Shown: positions 17,086 through 26,242 of the stretch, one piece after another
How positions within the stretch are numbered: the stretch's first letter is position 1
Layout: every line of letters begins with the position of its first letter
Origin: Emcibacter sp.
GTDB taxonomy: Bacteria; Pseudomonadota; Alphaproteobacteria; Sphingomonadales; Emcibacteraceae
Reading direction: 5' to 3'
Length of the DNA: 64,000 nucleotides
NCBI GenBank assembly: GCA_021774785.1
Contig: JAJFIQ010000023.1
Span: 62,001 to 126,000 of the forward strand
Notes under the pieces: model-generated
The model's database searches: none
Told to the model about the DNA's origin: nothing
Seen by the model: the letters and a program-made list of their open reading frames with translations, nothing else
Program-made: the position numbers and the translations under genes

Positions 17086-18609
17086 TTATGACTTCTTTAT
17101 ACTTAACTTTCGCAAGAGAATAACCTTTTCTTGTCTTTGTGCAATAATAAAAAAGGAAAGAAAATAAACTAAAATCCCGCCGACAATTCCAAAAAACAGA
17201 CCCGGCGCAGACTGTAAATCTGTGAAAGAGGAAAGTAGCCATAGAAAACCCGCAAGAACGGCCGACAATGCGATGGGTTTCAATATTGTTGCCCTAAGAG
17301 GGAAGGCATTAAAAAAATATTTTACGAGGACCAATCGCAGGAATTCCGTAATGCTATAGGAAATAAAGAGACTGGATGCGGCCCCTAATATACCGTACTC
17401 CTTCGTTAAAAAATAACAAAGCCCGGCATGAAGCCCTAAAATCATCAGGGATAAAATTGGATTAATAGATGGTTTCTTATAAAGAAAAATAAGTTCACTC
17501 AATCCAAAACTTCCTTGCACCATGATGGCCGCAATCAAAACCAGAAGGGTCAGGTCAGCATTGCCCCCGGAAATATCAAACATTCTGAGCAGGGTATCGC
17601 CATAGAATATGAGTAACGTGAAGATCAAGGCCTGAATTGAAAATATCCAATAGCTTACCTGTGACAATTCCTTGCTAACATTCTGTATGTTGGATTGTTT
17701 CACTGTCTGGGAAATAACCGGTTCCAATATGGGGTCGAAACTTTGGCGGATTTTCTTGACAATCGTTACAACCTGAAGCGCAATGCCGTATATACCCAAG
17801 GCACTTGGTGAAACAATGGCGGCCAGAAAATAAATATCTATGCGAAGGGTGAGAACCATAATGAGATCATAGGCTGCGGTGGGAGCAGAAAATACAATCA
17901 TAGATTTTGCTTTGTCCCAGGAAAAACCGCGCCAGACCCGAATATCCTTTTTATATATTTTGCCGAAAGCATAAACGGCATAGATGAATATGCTGATATT
18001 CATAACCCAATAGGCAATGAAAAGTCCGTCCTCCACATAGTTGAGGAAAAACAATCCGGCAGAAAATATTAAAAGTACGTAGGGTTCAACGATGCTTTTT
18101 GCTGTCACTTCATAACGCATTTTTCGCGCGGCTCTTGTGGCGGTTAATAAAATTTCTGCCAACGCATAAATGATTGCGGCCGGTAATAAAATAAAAACAC
18201 CTTTCGCCATTTCACCTGGAAAAAGTTGAAAAAGAAAATCTTTCCAAAGATAAATTGGAATTATGACTGCAGCACCAATTCCCAGACAAACCATAAGTGC
18301 CGCTAGGGCCGTATTATATACCCCTGTCATATCACTGCGATGCACATCATCATTTAAAAAGTGAAAAAGGGATCTTTTAAATCCAAACAGAATAATTGCC
18401 GTTAAAGTCTCAACACTGGTTACCGCAAACAGATATTGGCCGAATATCTCTTTGCCATAGAGTAAGGCAACTACAAATAGAAACGGCAGCCGTGCGCCCA
18501 GCCTTATTATAAATCCAAACAGGTTCGCCGCAGCACCCTTTAAGAGGTCTTTTTGATTATTTTGGAAAGTTTTTTCTGATAATTCGGTCAATTTTGGTCC
18601 ATTTGTCAT
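17086..18609 (-). CDS. oligosaccharide/lipid flippase (MATE/MOP superfamily)
   Basis: 507 residues with about 12-14 hydrophobic segments, starting with LLKGAAANLFGFIIRLGARLPFLFVVALLYGKEIFGQYLFAV, typical of polysaccharide-biosynthesis export proteins of the Wzx type. It precedes the CDP-alcohol phosphatidyltransferase with a single-base gap. No glycosyltransferases are adjacent, so the cargo may be a lipid-linked polyol and not an O-antigen unit (inference). Confidence 0.85.
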   Translation of the reverse strand: MTNGPKLTELSEKTFQNNQKDLLKGAAANLFGFIIRLGARLPFLFVVALLYGKEIFGQYLFAVTSVETLTAIILFGFKRSLFHFLNDDVHRSDMTGVYNTALAALMVCLGIGAAVIIPIYLWKDFLFQLFPGEMAKGVFILLPAAIIYALAEILLTATRAARKMRYEVTAKSIVEPYVLLIFSAGLFFLNYVEDGLFIAYWVMNISIFIYAVYAFGKIYKKDIRVWRGFSWDKAKSMIVFSAPTAAYDLIMVLTLRIDIYFLAAIVSPSALGIYGIALQVVTIVKKIRQSFDPILEPVISQTVKQSNIQNVSKELSQVSYWIFSIQALIFTLLIFYGDTLLRMFDISGGNADLTLLVLIAAIMVQGSFGLSELIFLYKKPSINPILSLMILGLHAGLCYFLTKEYGILGAASSLFISYSITEFLRLVLVKYFFNAFPLRATILKPIALSAVLAGFLWLLSSFTDLQSAPGLFFGIVGGILVYFLSFFIIAQRQEKVILLRKLSIKKS

Positions 18610-18712
18610 ATTTTTAGTATTTTAGGGCATATATTCTTTACACGCTTCATTATTTATAGTCTCTTTTCACTTCACAAAAAAATCACAATAAATTCAAAAT
18701 CGGGATAATTAA

Positions 18713-20563
18713 ATGAAATCTACATTAATAACGACCACCGCACTAATAACTTTGCTGACTTTAAGCAGTTGTGGTGAAGGGGAGAATGCCCAAAAAAATA
18801 ATACACAGTCTGAGCAGGCAGTAAAATCTGAAACGCAGCAGACAGAATCAGAACGTCTTAACGCATATTTTGAAAAAACCTTTATGCGCGATGTGATGGA
18901 TAGCCCTGAATTTCAGACTTTTCTTGGTATTAAAAAGGACTATGGCAAATGGACTGTGCGAACAGAAGAGAAAGCCGCCGCTGATCAAGCACGTAATATT
19001 GAAGACCTGAAAATTCTGAAGGCCAATTTTGATTATGATAAGCTGGATGATGCCACTAAACTCAGTTATGTTCTGTCCGAACGAGCATTAACGGAAAATA
19101 CTGAAGATTATAAATGGCGGTATTATCGCTATCCGGTGAATCAGATGTTTGGCTGGCAGTCAAGAATGCCGGCCTTTCTGATTAATTTTCATCGTGTGAC
19201 ATCACTGGATGATGCCGAAGCCTATATCTCACGGCTTGAGGGGTTCAGGGCGTCGGCTGACCAACGAATGGCTGGCATGAAACGTAGCCAGGAAAAGGGC
19301 GTCCTGCCGCCGAAATTTGTTTTTGCCTATGCTATTGATGATGCCAAGAATTTGTTAACTGGCGTTCCATTCAGTGACGGGGATGACAGCACTCTTTTAG
19401 CGGATATAAAGAAGAAAGTCGCCGGTCTTAAAATGGAAGATGAAGCACAAGCGGCTGATCTGATCAAACGGGCTGAAGCTGCCCTGCTGACATCTGTAAA
19501 ACCGGCTTATGAAGAGCTGGTCGTTCTGCTGGAAAGTCAACAGGCGGTTGCCACAACCGATGATGGGGCATGGAAACTGCCCGATGGTGCGGATTATTAT
19601 GATTATCGCCTACGAAAGATTACCAGTACGGATATGACGGCTTCTGAAATTCATCAACTTGGCCTAGATGAAGTTGCCCGCATCCATGGTGATATGCGCA
19701 AAATTATGGAAACGGTAAAATTCGAAGGAACAATGCAGGCGTTTTTTGAATTTACCCGTACCGACAAACAATTTTATTATCCGGAAACCGAGGAAGGTAA
19801 GAAAGCTTATCTCGATAAGGCTGAACAGCTGATCGAAACCATGAAAGGCCGTTTGGATGAGGTTTTCATAACCAAGCCCAAGGCTGACCTTACCGTTAAG
19901 GCTGTCGAAGCTTTCCGTGAGAAATCAGCCGGTAAAGCCTTTTACAGTCGTCCGGCAATTGATGGCAGCCGGCCGGGTATATATTATGCCAACCTTTATA
20001 AAATGTCAGAAATGCCGACCTATCAGATGGAGGCATTGGCTTATCATGAAGGCATTCCCGGACATCATATGCAAATCGCAATCATGCAGGAGCTAAAGGA
20101 TATTCCGAAATTCCGCAAATTTGGTGGTTACACAGCATATGTGGAAGGCTGGGGTCTTTATAGTGAATATCTGCCAAAGGAAATGGGTTTTTATTCTGAT
20201 CCCTATTCAGATTTTGGACGTCTTGCCATGGAATTATGGCGGGCTTGCCGTCTTGTTGTCGATACTGGCCTTCATTATAAAAAATGGACTCGGGAGCAGG
20301 CCATTGATTATCTGGCCACCAATACACCTAACCCCCACGGCGATGTGGTTAAAGCCATCGAACGTTATATCGTCATGCCGGGACAGGCCACGGCCTATAA
20401 AATTGGTATGATCAAGATTCAGAAGTTACGTCAGCATGCCAAGGCCGAATTGGGCGATAAATTTGATATACGTAAATATCATGAGGTCATTCTGCAGGAT
20501 GGTGCCTTACCGCTCTCCATACTTGAGGATAAAGTCAAAGAATGGATAGTCTCCATGAAATAA
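18713..20563 (+). CDS. DUF885 family putative metallopeptidase, lipoprotein
   Basis: 616 residues. The N-terminus is a lipoprotein signal with a LSSC lipobox at about residues 17-20, followed by a low-complexity N/Q/E linker. The DUF885 core has the histidine-rich motif YHEGIPGHHMQ near residue 445, which is the predicted zinc site, and a second acidic block AYVEGWGLYSEYLPKEMG. The family is thought to contain secreted peptidases. It faces the periplasm or outer membrane. The NAD(P)HX repair gene starts 8 bases downstream. Confidence 0.9.
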   Translation: MKSTLITTTALITLLTLSSCGEGENAQKNNTQSEQAVKSETQQTESERLNAYFEKTFMRDVMDSPEFQTFLGIKKDYGKWTVRTEEKAAADQARNIEDLKILKANFDYDKLDDATKLSYVLSERALTENTEDYKWRYYRYPVNQMFGWQSRMPAFLINFHRVTSLDDAEAYISRLEGFRASADQRMAGMKRSQEKGVLPPKFVFAYAIDDAKNLLTGVPFSDGDDSTLLADIKKKVAGLKMEDEAQAADLIKRAEAALLTSVKPAYEELVVLLESQQAVATTDDGAWKLPDGADYYDYRLRKITSTDMTASEIHQLGLDEVARIHGDMRKIMETVKFEGTMQAFFEFTRTDKQFYYPETEEGKKAYLDKAEQLIETMKGRLDEVFITKPKADLTVKAVEAFREKSAGKAFYSRPAIDGSRPGIYYANLYKMSEMPTYQMEALAYHEGIPGHHMQIAIMQELKDIPKFRKFGGYTAYVEGWGLYSEYLPKEMGFYSDPYSDFGRLAMELWRACRLVVDTGLHYKKWTREQAIDYLATNTPNPHGDVVKAIERYIVMPGQATAYKIGMIKIQKLRQHAKAELGDKFDIRKYHEVILQDGALPLSILEDKVKEWIVSMK

Positions 20564-20571
20564 GGAACCCT

Positions 20572-22044
20572 ATGACTGAGAAGGACCAATATTCTATATT
20601 GAGCTGCCAGGAAATGGCGCGAGCGGATCAGTTTACGATCCGCTCCGGCATACCGGGGGCGGACCTGATGGAAGCGGCGGGTCTTACGGTAACCCGGCAT
20701 ATAATGGCCCGTTACGATCAGGTGAAGACATTAGTGCTTTGTGGTCCGGGTAACAATGGCGGGGACGGCTTTGTTATCGCCCGACATCTGGCAGAGGCCG
20801 GATGGGATGTGGATTTGGCCCTGTTGGGGACGGTTAAAAAACTTTCCGTTGATGCGGCTCTCATGGCAGAAAAATGGGATGGTGAGATACAGTCTTTTAA
20901 AATCGGTGATCATAAACTTGTGGTCGATGCCATTTTTGGTGCGGGCCTAAGTCGCCCCATTGAAGGGTCGGTTGCCGCGTTGATCGAAGAAATTAATAAT
21001 CTTGATCTCAACGTGGTCGCGGTTGATGTCCCCTCTGGTGTGGAAGGCAACAGTGGGCAGATACGGGGTGCCGGGCTTAGGGCAAATTCCACCGTGACAT
21101 TTTTTCGTAAAAAACCGGGACATTTGCTTTATCCGGGTCGGGAATATTGTGGTGAAATAGAGGTAACGGACATAGGCATTCTGGAACGGGTTCTGAAGGA
21201 TATTTCTCCTAAAACATATGGCAATGATCCAAATGTATGGATAGACGATTTTCCTGACCTTAAGGAGAATTCTCATAAATATGACCGTGGTCATGCTGTA
21301 GTGATAAGCGGTGGCCCGGCTAATGGCGGGGCAGCGCGCTTAGCGGCTGGGGCAGCACTCAGAATAGGTGCAGGGCTTGTGAGTATTGTCTGTCCAGAAA
21401 ATGCTATTCTGTCCCATGCGGCCCATTTGACGGCGGTGATGATTAAACCCTTTGGCGGGGGGGGCGATATTGTTGATCTTCTGCAAGATGAGCGGTTGAT
21501 GCATTGGTGTGTCGGCCCGGGCTGTGGGGTGACAGAAAATACCAGATTAAAAATATTGAAAATTCTGGCGGCAGGTCGTCATTGTGTGATTGATGCGGAT
21601 GGATTGACCGTTTTTTCTGATAAACCGAATGCGCTTTTTAAAGCAATTAAAGAATCGGCATATGTGCCCATACTGACACCACATGCCGGTGAATTCGCGC
21701 GCCTGTTTCCTGATTTTAACGGTGATGATAAATTGACGGCTGCCCGAAAAGCCGCAACGCAGGCCGGGGCAGTCATTATATATAAAGGACCCGATACGGT
21801 TATCGCCAGCCCGGATGGTCGGGCCGTGATTAACGATAATGCGCCACCCACGTTGGCAACCGCTGGTTCGGGAGATGTTCTGGCGGGAATTTGTTTGGGG
21901 CTTATGGCGCAGGGAATGGAAAGCTTTGAGGCTGCCTGTGCAGCGGTATGGATACATGGGGCGGCCGGGGCGGCCTTTGGCCCCGGTCTTATATCGGAAG
22001 ATATTGAAGGCCAAATCGCGCAAGTTTTGTCCCGCTTGAGGTGA
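20572..22044 (+). CDS. nnr: bifunctional NAD(P)HX epimerase / ADP-dependent dehydratase
   Basis: Start at 20572 (MTEKDQYSILSCQEM) has AAGGA upstream; 490 residues. The N-terminal YjeF domain has GPGNNGGDGFVIARHL (residues ~59-74) and VDAIFGAGLSRPIEG. The C-terminal ribokinase-like dehydratase has RGHAVVISGGPANGGAARLAA, GPGCG, LTPHAGEFARLFP and the ATP-site motif LATAGSGDVLAG. Together they repair hydrated NADH and NADPH. It follows the DUF885 gene closely and precedes tRNA-Leu. Confidence 0.95.
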   Translation: MTEKDQYSILSCQEMARADQFTIRSGIPGADLMEAAGLTVTRHIMARYDQVKTLVLCGPGNNGGDGFVIARHLAEAGWDVDLALLGTVKKLSVDAALMAEKWDGEIQSFKIGDHKLVVDAIFGAGLSRPIEGSVAALIEEINNLDLNVVAVDVPSGVEGNSGQIRGAGLRANSTVTFFRKKPGHLLYPGREYCGEIEVTDIGILERVLKDISPKTYGNDPNVWIDDFPDLKENSHKYDRGHAVVISGGPANGGAARLAAGAALRIGAGLVSIVCPENAILSHAAHLTAVMIKPFGGGGDIVDLLQDERLMHWCVGPGCGVTENTRLKILKILAAGRHCVIDADGLTVFSDKPNALFKAIKESAYVPILTPHAGEFARLFPDFNGDDKLTAARKAATQAGAVIIYKGPDTVIASPDGRAVINDNAPPTLATAGSGDVLAGICLGLMAQGMESFEAACAAVWIHGAAGAAFGPGLISEDIEGQIAQVLSRLR

Positions 22045-22151
22045 TCAATTCACTGTTTGTGCGCGAAAGGCATTTTTTCTGTGGAATTTCGTAATTAAAT
22101 GGCTATAAAGACCAACATATATGCAGATTCGACCATATTGATAAAAATAAT

Positions 22152-22236
22152 GCGGGTGTGGCGAAATTGGTAGACGCGCTAGATTTAGGTTCTAGTGTCT
22201 TATGACGTGGGGGTTCAAGTCCCTTCACCCGCACCA
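22152..22236 (+). tRNA. tRNA-Leu (anticodon UAG)
   Basis: Acceptor GCGGGTG pairs with CACCCGC; the anticodon stem CTAGA/TCTAG encloses loop TTTAGGT with anticodon TAG. It has the long variable arm of class II tRNAs, the GGTTCAAGTC T-arm, and an encoded CCA end. Confidence 0.97.
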
Positions 22237-22310
22237 TTTTTCTTAAATATACCGAATCGTAGGTCAACAACAAACGGGCAGATTGGCCCCACAGGAAAAG
22301 CAGAGTAATC

Positions 22311-23852
22311 ATGCAGGTAACGGAAACAAATTCAGAAGGTTTGAAACGCGGATATAAAGTTGTCATTTCAGCAGATGATATTGACGCAAGAGTTGACGCG
22401 GAAGTGAAAAAAATTCAGGGTCAGGTTAAAATGCCCGGTTTTAGACCCGGTAAAGCACCTTTGTCTCTGTTGAAAAAACTTCATGGCAAAAATCTTTTGG
22501 GTCAGGTGTTGGAAGAAACCATCAATACAACATCTCAGGAAGCCCTAGACGAAAATAAAGTCCGTCCGGCCATGCAGCCAAAAATTGAAGTTATCTCCTT
22601 TGATGAAGGCACAGATCTGGAATATTCCATCGAAGTAGAGATTACGCCGGAAATTGAAATTCCTGACCTGGCTAAACTCAAAATGGAACGATTGGTTGTT
22701 GAGGCCGGTGAAGAACAGGTTATGGAAGCTGTTACCAACATCGCTTCCCAACAGAAGAACTTTAAAAAAGCGGCCAAAACATATAAAGCCCAAAATGGCG
22801 ATGCGGTTCTGATGGACTTCCTCGGCAAAGTGGACGGTGAGGCATTTGACGGCGGCACCGCAGAAGGTCACCAGCTGGAACTGGGATCAAATAGCTTTAT
22901 TCCCGGGTTCGAAGTTCAGTTGGTTGGTGTAAAAGCTGGCGATGAGAAGAATGTAGCCGTTACATTCCCTGCGGATTACCAATCTGAAAATCTTGCCGGT
23001 AAAGATGCTGTCTTTGAAGTGAAGGTTCATGAGGTGCAGAAGCCTGCGGATGTTGAAATTAATGATGATATGGCCAAAAAATTTGGTCTGGAAGATCTTG
23101 ATGCCCTGAAAGATCTGGTGAAGAAACAGGTTGAGCAGGAAAATCAGGGCCTGGCCCGCACCAAGCTGAAACGCTCCCTTCTTGATCTGTTGGCGGAGGA
23201 AGTATCCTTTGACGTACCAGAAGGTATGGTTGAATTGGAGTTTAACCAGATATGGCAGCAGTTGAAAATGGACCTTCACCGGGAAGCACAGGAAGATAAC
23301 CCTGAAGTAAAACCGGAAGATATTGATGAACCCGGTGATGATATCAAGCAAGAATATCAAAATATAGCGGTTCGTCGCGTACGGCTGGGGCTTTTGCTGT
23401 CTGAAATTGGACAGAAGAATGAGGTAACTGTCTCTCAGGAAGAAGTAACCCGTCAGATTTCCAATGAAGCCCGCCGTTATCCGGGACAGGAAAAAGAGGT
23501 TTTTGAATTCTATCAAAAAAATCCACAAGCCATGGCCCAGATGCGTGCCCCGTTGTTTGAAGAAAAAGTGGTGGATTTCATTCTTGAACTGGCCGAGGTT
23601 AATGACAAACCGGTTTCCCATGAAGAAATGATCGCTGCTATTGAGGAAGAAGAAGCAGAAGATACGGCTCAAAAAGCCAAGAAGAAACCGGCCAAGAAAA
23701 AAGCGGCTAAAAAAGCACCAGCAAAAAAGGCGGCTCCAAAAAAAGCTGCGGCTAAAAAGGAACCAGCTAAAAAAGCTGCGACTAAAAAGGCACCGGCTAA
23801 AAAAGCTGTGGCCAAGAAGACGGCCCCAAAAAAAGCCAAAGCTGAGAAATAA
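22311..23852 (+). CDS. tig: trigger factor with lysine/alanine-rich C-terminal tail
   Basis: 513 residues; ordinary trigger factors are about 430-450. The ribosome-binding motif region GFRPGKAPLSLLKK is at residues ~44-57, the FKBP-type PPIase domain (GDAVLMDFLGKVDGEAFDGG) begins near 163, and the helical chaperone arms follow. From about residue 456 the sequence is a basic AKKA/PAKK repeat tail of ~58 residues, like histone H1 or some bacterial HU tails. The reading frame is clean, so the tail is not a frameshift artefact. It is the first gene before clpP-clpX-lon, the usual quality-control cluster. Confidence 0.96.
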   Translation: MQVTETNSEGLKRGYKVVISADDIDARVDAEVKKIQGQVKMPGFRPGKAPLSLLKKLHGKNLLGQVLEETINTTSQEALDENKVRPAMQPKIEVISFDEGTDLEYSIEVEITPEIEIPDLAKLKMERLVVEAGEEQVMEAVTNIASQQKNFKKAAKTYKAQNGDAVLMDFLGKVDGEAFDGGTAEGHQLELGSNSFIPGFEVQLVGVKAGDEKNVAVTFPADYQSENLAGKDAVFEVKVHEVQKPADVEINDDMAKKFGLEDLDALKDLVKKQVEQENQGLARTKLKRSLLDLLAEEVSFDVPEGMVELEFNQIWQQLKMDLHREAQEDNPEVKPEDIDEPGDDIKQEYQNIAVRRVRLGLLLSEIGQKNEVTVSQEEVTRQISNEARRYPGQEKEVFEFYQKNPQAMAQMRAPLFEEKVVDFILELAEVNDKPVSHEEMIAAIEEEEAEDTAQKAKKKPAKKKAAKKAPAKKAAPKKAAAKKEPAKKAATKKAPAKKAVAKKTAPKKAKAEK

Positions 23853-23937
23853 AAATCAGCAGGCTGAAAAATTAAGGATTTGGTGACGGGCGGCACGTAA
23901 GATGCCCTCATTCATTTTAAAAAGCAGGAAGACTGAT

Positions 23938-24570
23938 ATGAGCGATGCACGTGATACATATATGAATACTCTGGTTCCTATGGTCGTGGAACAGACAAGT
24001 CGTGGGGAACGCTCCTATGATATTTTTTCCCGCCTTTTGAAAGAAAATATTATTTTTCTGACCGGGCAGGTAAATGATCAGGTGGCCGGACTTATCACGG
24101 CCCAGCTTTTGTTTCTGGAAGCGGAGAATCCTAAAAAGGATATTGCTTTTTATATCAATTCACCGGGTGGTATTGTGACTGCTGGCATGGGTATTTATGA
24201 TACCATGCAATATATCCGCAACAAAGTAAGCACTATTTGTATTGGACAGGCTTGTTCAATGGGTTCATTGCTTCTTGCGGCAGGTGAAAAAGGCCAACGT
24301 TATTCCCTGCCAAATTCCCGTATCATGGTGCATCAGCCTTCTGGTGGTGCGCAGGGGCAGGCAACAGATATTGAAATTCAGGCTCGTGAAATCTTGGCTT
24401 TGCGGGAAAGATTAAATAAAATTTATGTCAAACATACCGGTCAGAAGCTGGCAAAAATTGTAGATGCCCTTGAGCGTGATACCTTCATGTCACCTGACGA
24501 AGCCAAAGCTTTCGGCCTGATTGATGAAATTTTCGACAAGCGTCCTGTACCAGAGAACAAAGATAAATAA
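23938..24570 (+). CDS. clpP: ATP-dependent Clp protease proteolytic subunit
   Basis: Start at 23938 is chosen because AGGAAG lies seven bases upstream and the protein then begins [20 protein letters not shown], the usual ClpP N-terminus; 210 residues. The catalytic triad is Ser107 (QACSMGS), His132 (MVHQPSGG) and Asp181. It assembles into the tetradecameric peptidase fed by ClpX, whose gene follows after a 263-base gap. Confidence 0.97.
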   Translation: MSDARDTYMNTLVPMVVEQTSRGERSYDIFSRLLKENIIFLTGQVNDQVAGLITAQLLFLEAENPKKDIAFYINSPGGIVTAGMGIYDTMQYIRNKVSTICIGQACSMGSLLLAAGEKGQRYSLPNSRIMVHQPSGGAQGQATDIEIQAREILALRERLNKIYVKHTGQKLAKIVDALERDTFMSPDEAKAFGLIDEIFDKRPVPENKDK

Positions 24571-24833
24571 ATAACTGAAATTCAAGATTAATTCTCAAAT
24601 TTATAGTTTTTGTTAATTAATTGTTTTCTAGTTTTTTGCTACAATTGGGTTAAAGTCGTTTAAATAAGACCATTGGATTGTGATAATTGGGACAAAAATG
24701 GGTTCTTGGGAATGATTTTCGGTCATTTAAGGAAATGATCAAAGAAAATATGGTGTTCTGGCAAAAAACCCGTTGAGATTTACGGTATAGTCAGAGTAGC
24801 ATATGGTAAGGAACTTATAGGAATAGATACCTT
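24571..24833 (+). promoter_or_regulatory. clpP-clpX intergenic region
   Basis: 263 AT-rich bases without a convincing gene. A TATAGT hexamer at about 24786 could be a -10 element for clpX, but no good -35 partner was found. AAGGAACTTATAGGAATAG precedes the clpX ATG and supplies the ribosome site. Confidence 0.35.
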
Positions 24834-26108
24834 ATGACGAAATCGAAGTCTGGTGACAGCAAAAATACACTCTACTGCTCATTCTGTGGCAAAAGTCAGC
24901 ATGAAGTTAAAAAACTCATTGCGGGTCCGACTGTCTTTATTTGTGATGAGTGCGTCGAGCTTTGTATGGATATTATCCGTGAGGAAAATAAAACGACCCT
25001 GACCAAGTCGGGGGATGGTGTTCCGACACCGGCGGATATTCTAAAAGTATTGAACGATTATGTTATCGGTCAGGATCAGGCCAAGAAGGTTCTTTCCGTC
25101 GCCGTCCATAACCATTACAAACGCCTGCAGCATTCCACCGAAGGTGATGAGGTTGAACTGGCGAAGTCCAATATTCTTCTGCTTGGCCCAACGGGTTGTG
25201 GTAAAACACTCCTTGCCCAAACATTGGCACGTATTCTGGATGTTCCCTTCACTATGGCTGATGCTACCACTTTGACCGAAGCTGGTTATGTGGGCGAAGA
25301 TGTGGAAAATATCATTCTTAAACTGCTTCAGGCTGCTGAATATAATGTAGAAGATGCCCAGCGCGGCATTGTCTATATTGATGAGGTCGATAAAATCAGC
25401 CGCAAGTCTGATAATCCCTCCATCACCCGTGACGTGTCCGGTGAAGGCGTGCAGCAGGCCCTTTTGAAAATTATGGAAGGTACCGTTGCAAGCGTACCAC
25501 CGCAGGGTGGCCGTAAACATCCTCAACAGGAATTCCTGCAGGTGGATACCACAAATATCCTCTTTATTTGTGGCGGCGCATTTGCCGGTTTGGATAAAAT
25601 TATTGCGCACCGTCTGGAAGGAAAATCAATTGGCTTTGGTGCCAATGTGGCCCCTGATGATGACCGTATGGTTGGCGAAATACTGTCGGATCTGGAACCG
25701 GATGATTTGCTTCATTTTGGCCTGATACCGGAATTTGTTGGTCGGTTGCCCGTGCTGGCAACGCTGATGGATCTGGATGAAGACGCCCTTGTTGAAATTC
25801 TCAGCCGTCCCAAGAATGCTCTGGTTAAACAGTATCAGCGTTTGTTCTCGATGGAGAATGTTGACCTGAATTTCACGGATGGTGCATTGATCGAAATAGC
25901 AAAAAAAGCGATTATCCGCAAAACTGGTGCCCGTGGGCTTCGGTCTATCATGGAAGATATCCTTCTGAATACCATGTTCGAGCTGCCTGGTCTTGACGGT
26001 GTGGACGAAGTGATGGTTAATGCTGATGTGGTCAAGGGAAAAATTCAGCCACTTTATATTTATACCAAAAATAAAAAAGGTGAGGTTGGCGCTACCGTTG
26101 GTGCTTGA
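24834..26108 (+). CDS. clpX: Clp protease ATP-binding subunit ClpX
   Basis: 424 residues. The N-terminal zinc-binding domain has Cys15, Cys18, Cys37 and Cys40 (YCSFCGK...CDEC). The AAA+ module has Walker A GPTGCGKT, Walker [11 protein letters not shown], the GYVGEDVE pore loop, an RKHP-type loop and sensor-2 GARGLR. It unfolds substrates for ClpP. Confidence 0.98.
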   Translation: MTKSKSGDSKNTLYCSFCGKSQHEVKKLIAGPTVFICDECVELCMDIIREENKTTLTKSGDGVPTPADILKVLNDYVIGQDQAKKVLSVAVHNHYKRLQHSTEGDEVELAKSNILLLGPTGCGKTLLAQTLARILDVPFTMADATTLTEAGYVGEDVENIILKLLQAAEYNVEDAQRGIVYIDEVDKISRKSDNPSITRDVSGEGVQQALLKIMEGTVASVPPQGGRKHPQQEFLQVDTTNILFICGGAFAGLDKIIAHRLEGKSIGFGANVAPDDDRMVGEILSDLEPDDLLHFGLIPEFVGRLPVLATLMDLDEDALVEILSRPKNALVKQYQRLFSMENVDLNFTDGALIEIAKKAIIRKTGARGLRSIMEDILLNTMFELPGLDGVDEVMVNADVVKGKIQPLYIYTKNKKGEVGATVGA

Positions 26109-26242
26109 TTTTGCCTTTATTTACACATAGATAAAATGTAGTATTCAGGGGCTTGTAAACTGTGAAAATCAATGCAAGCCACTTGTATTATGCTGCTTAA
26201 TGCTTAAATGCAGTTAAACAGTATGTAAAATAAAGCCAACGA

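Noticed and set aside
22887-23672. 261-codon open frame antisense to tig
   Set aside because: It mirrors the trigger factor coding sequence, has a Phe/Ile/Leu-rich composition typical of a reverse-strand shadow, no ribosome site and no recognisable domain.
23680-23849. Frameshift or sequencing error at the end of tig
   Set aside because: The lysine/alanine tail is in frame with the rest of the gene and ends in a proper stop. Such tails are real in several bacterial proteins, and the low-complexity pattern is regular.
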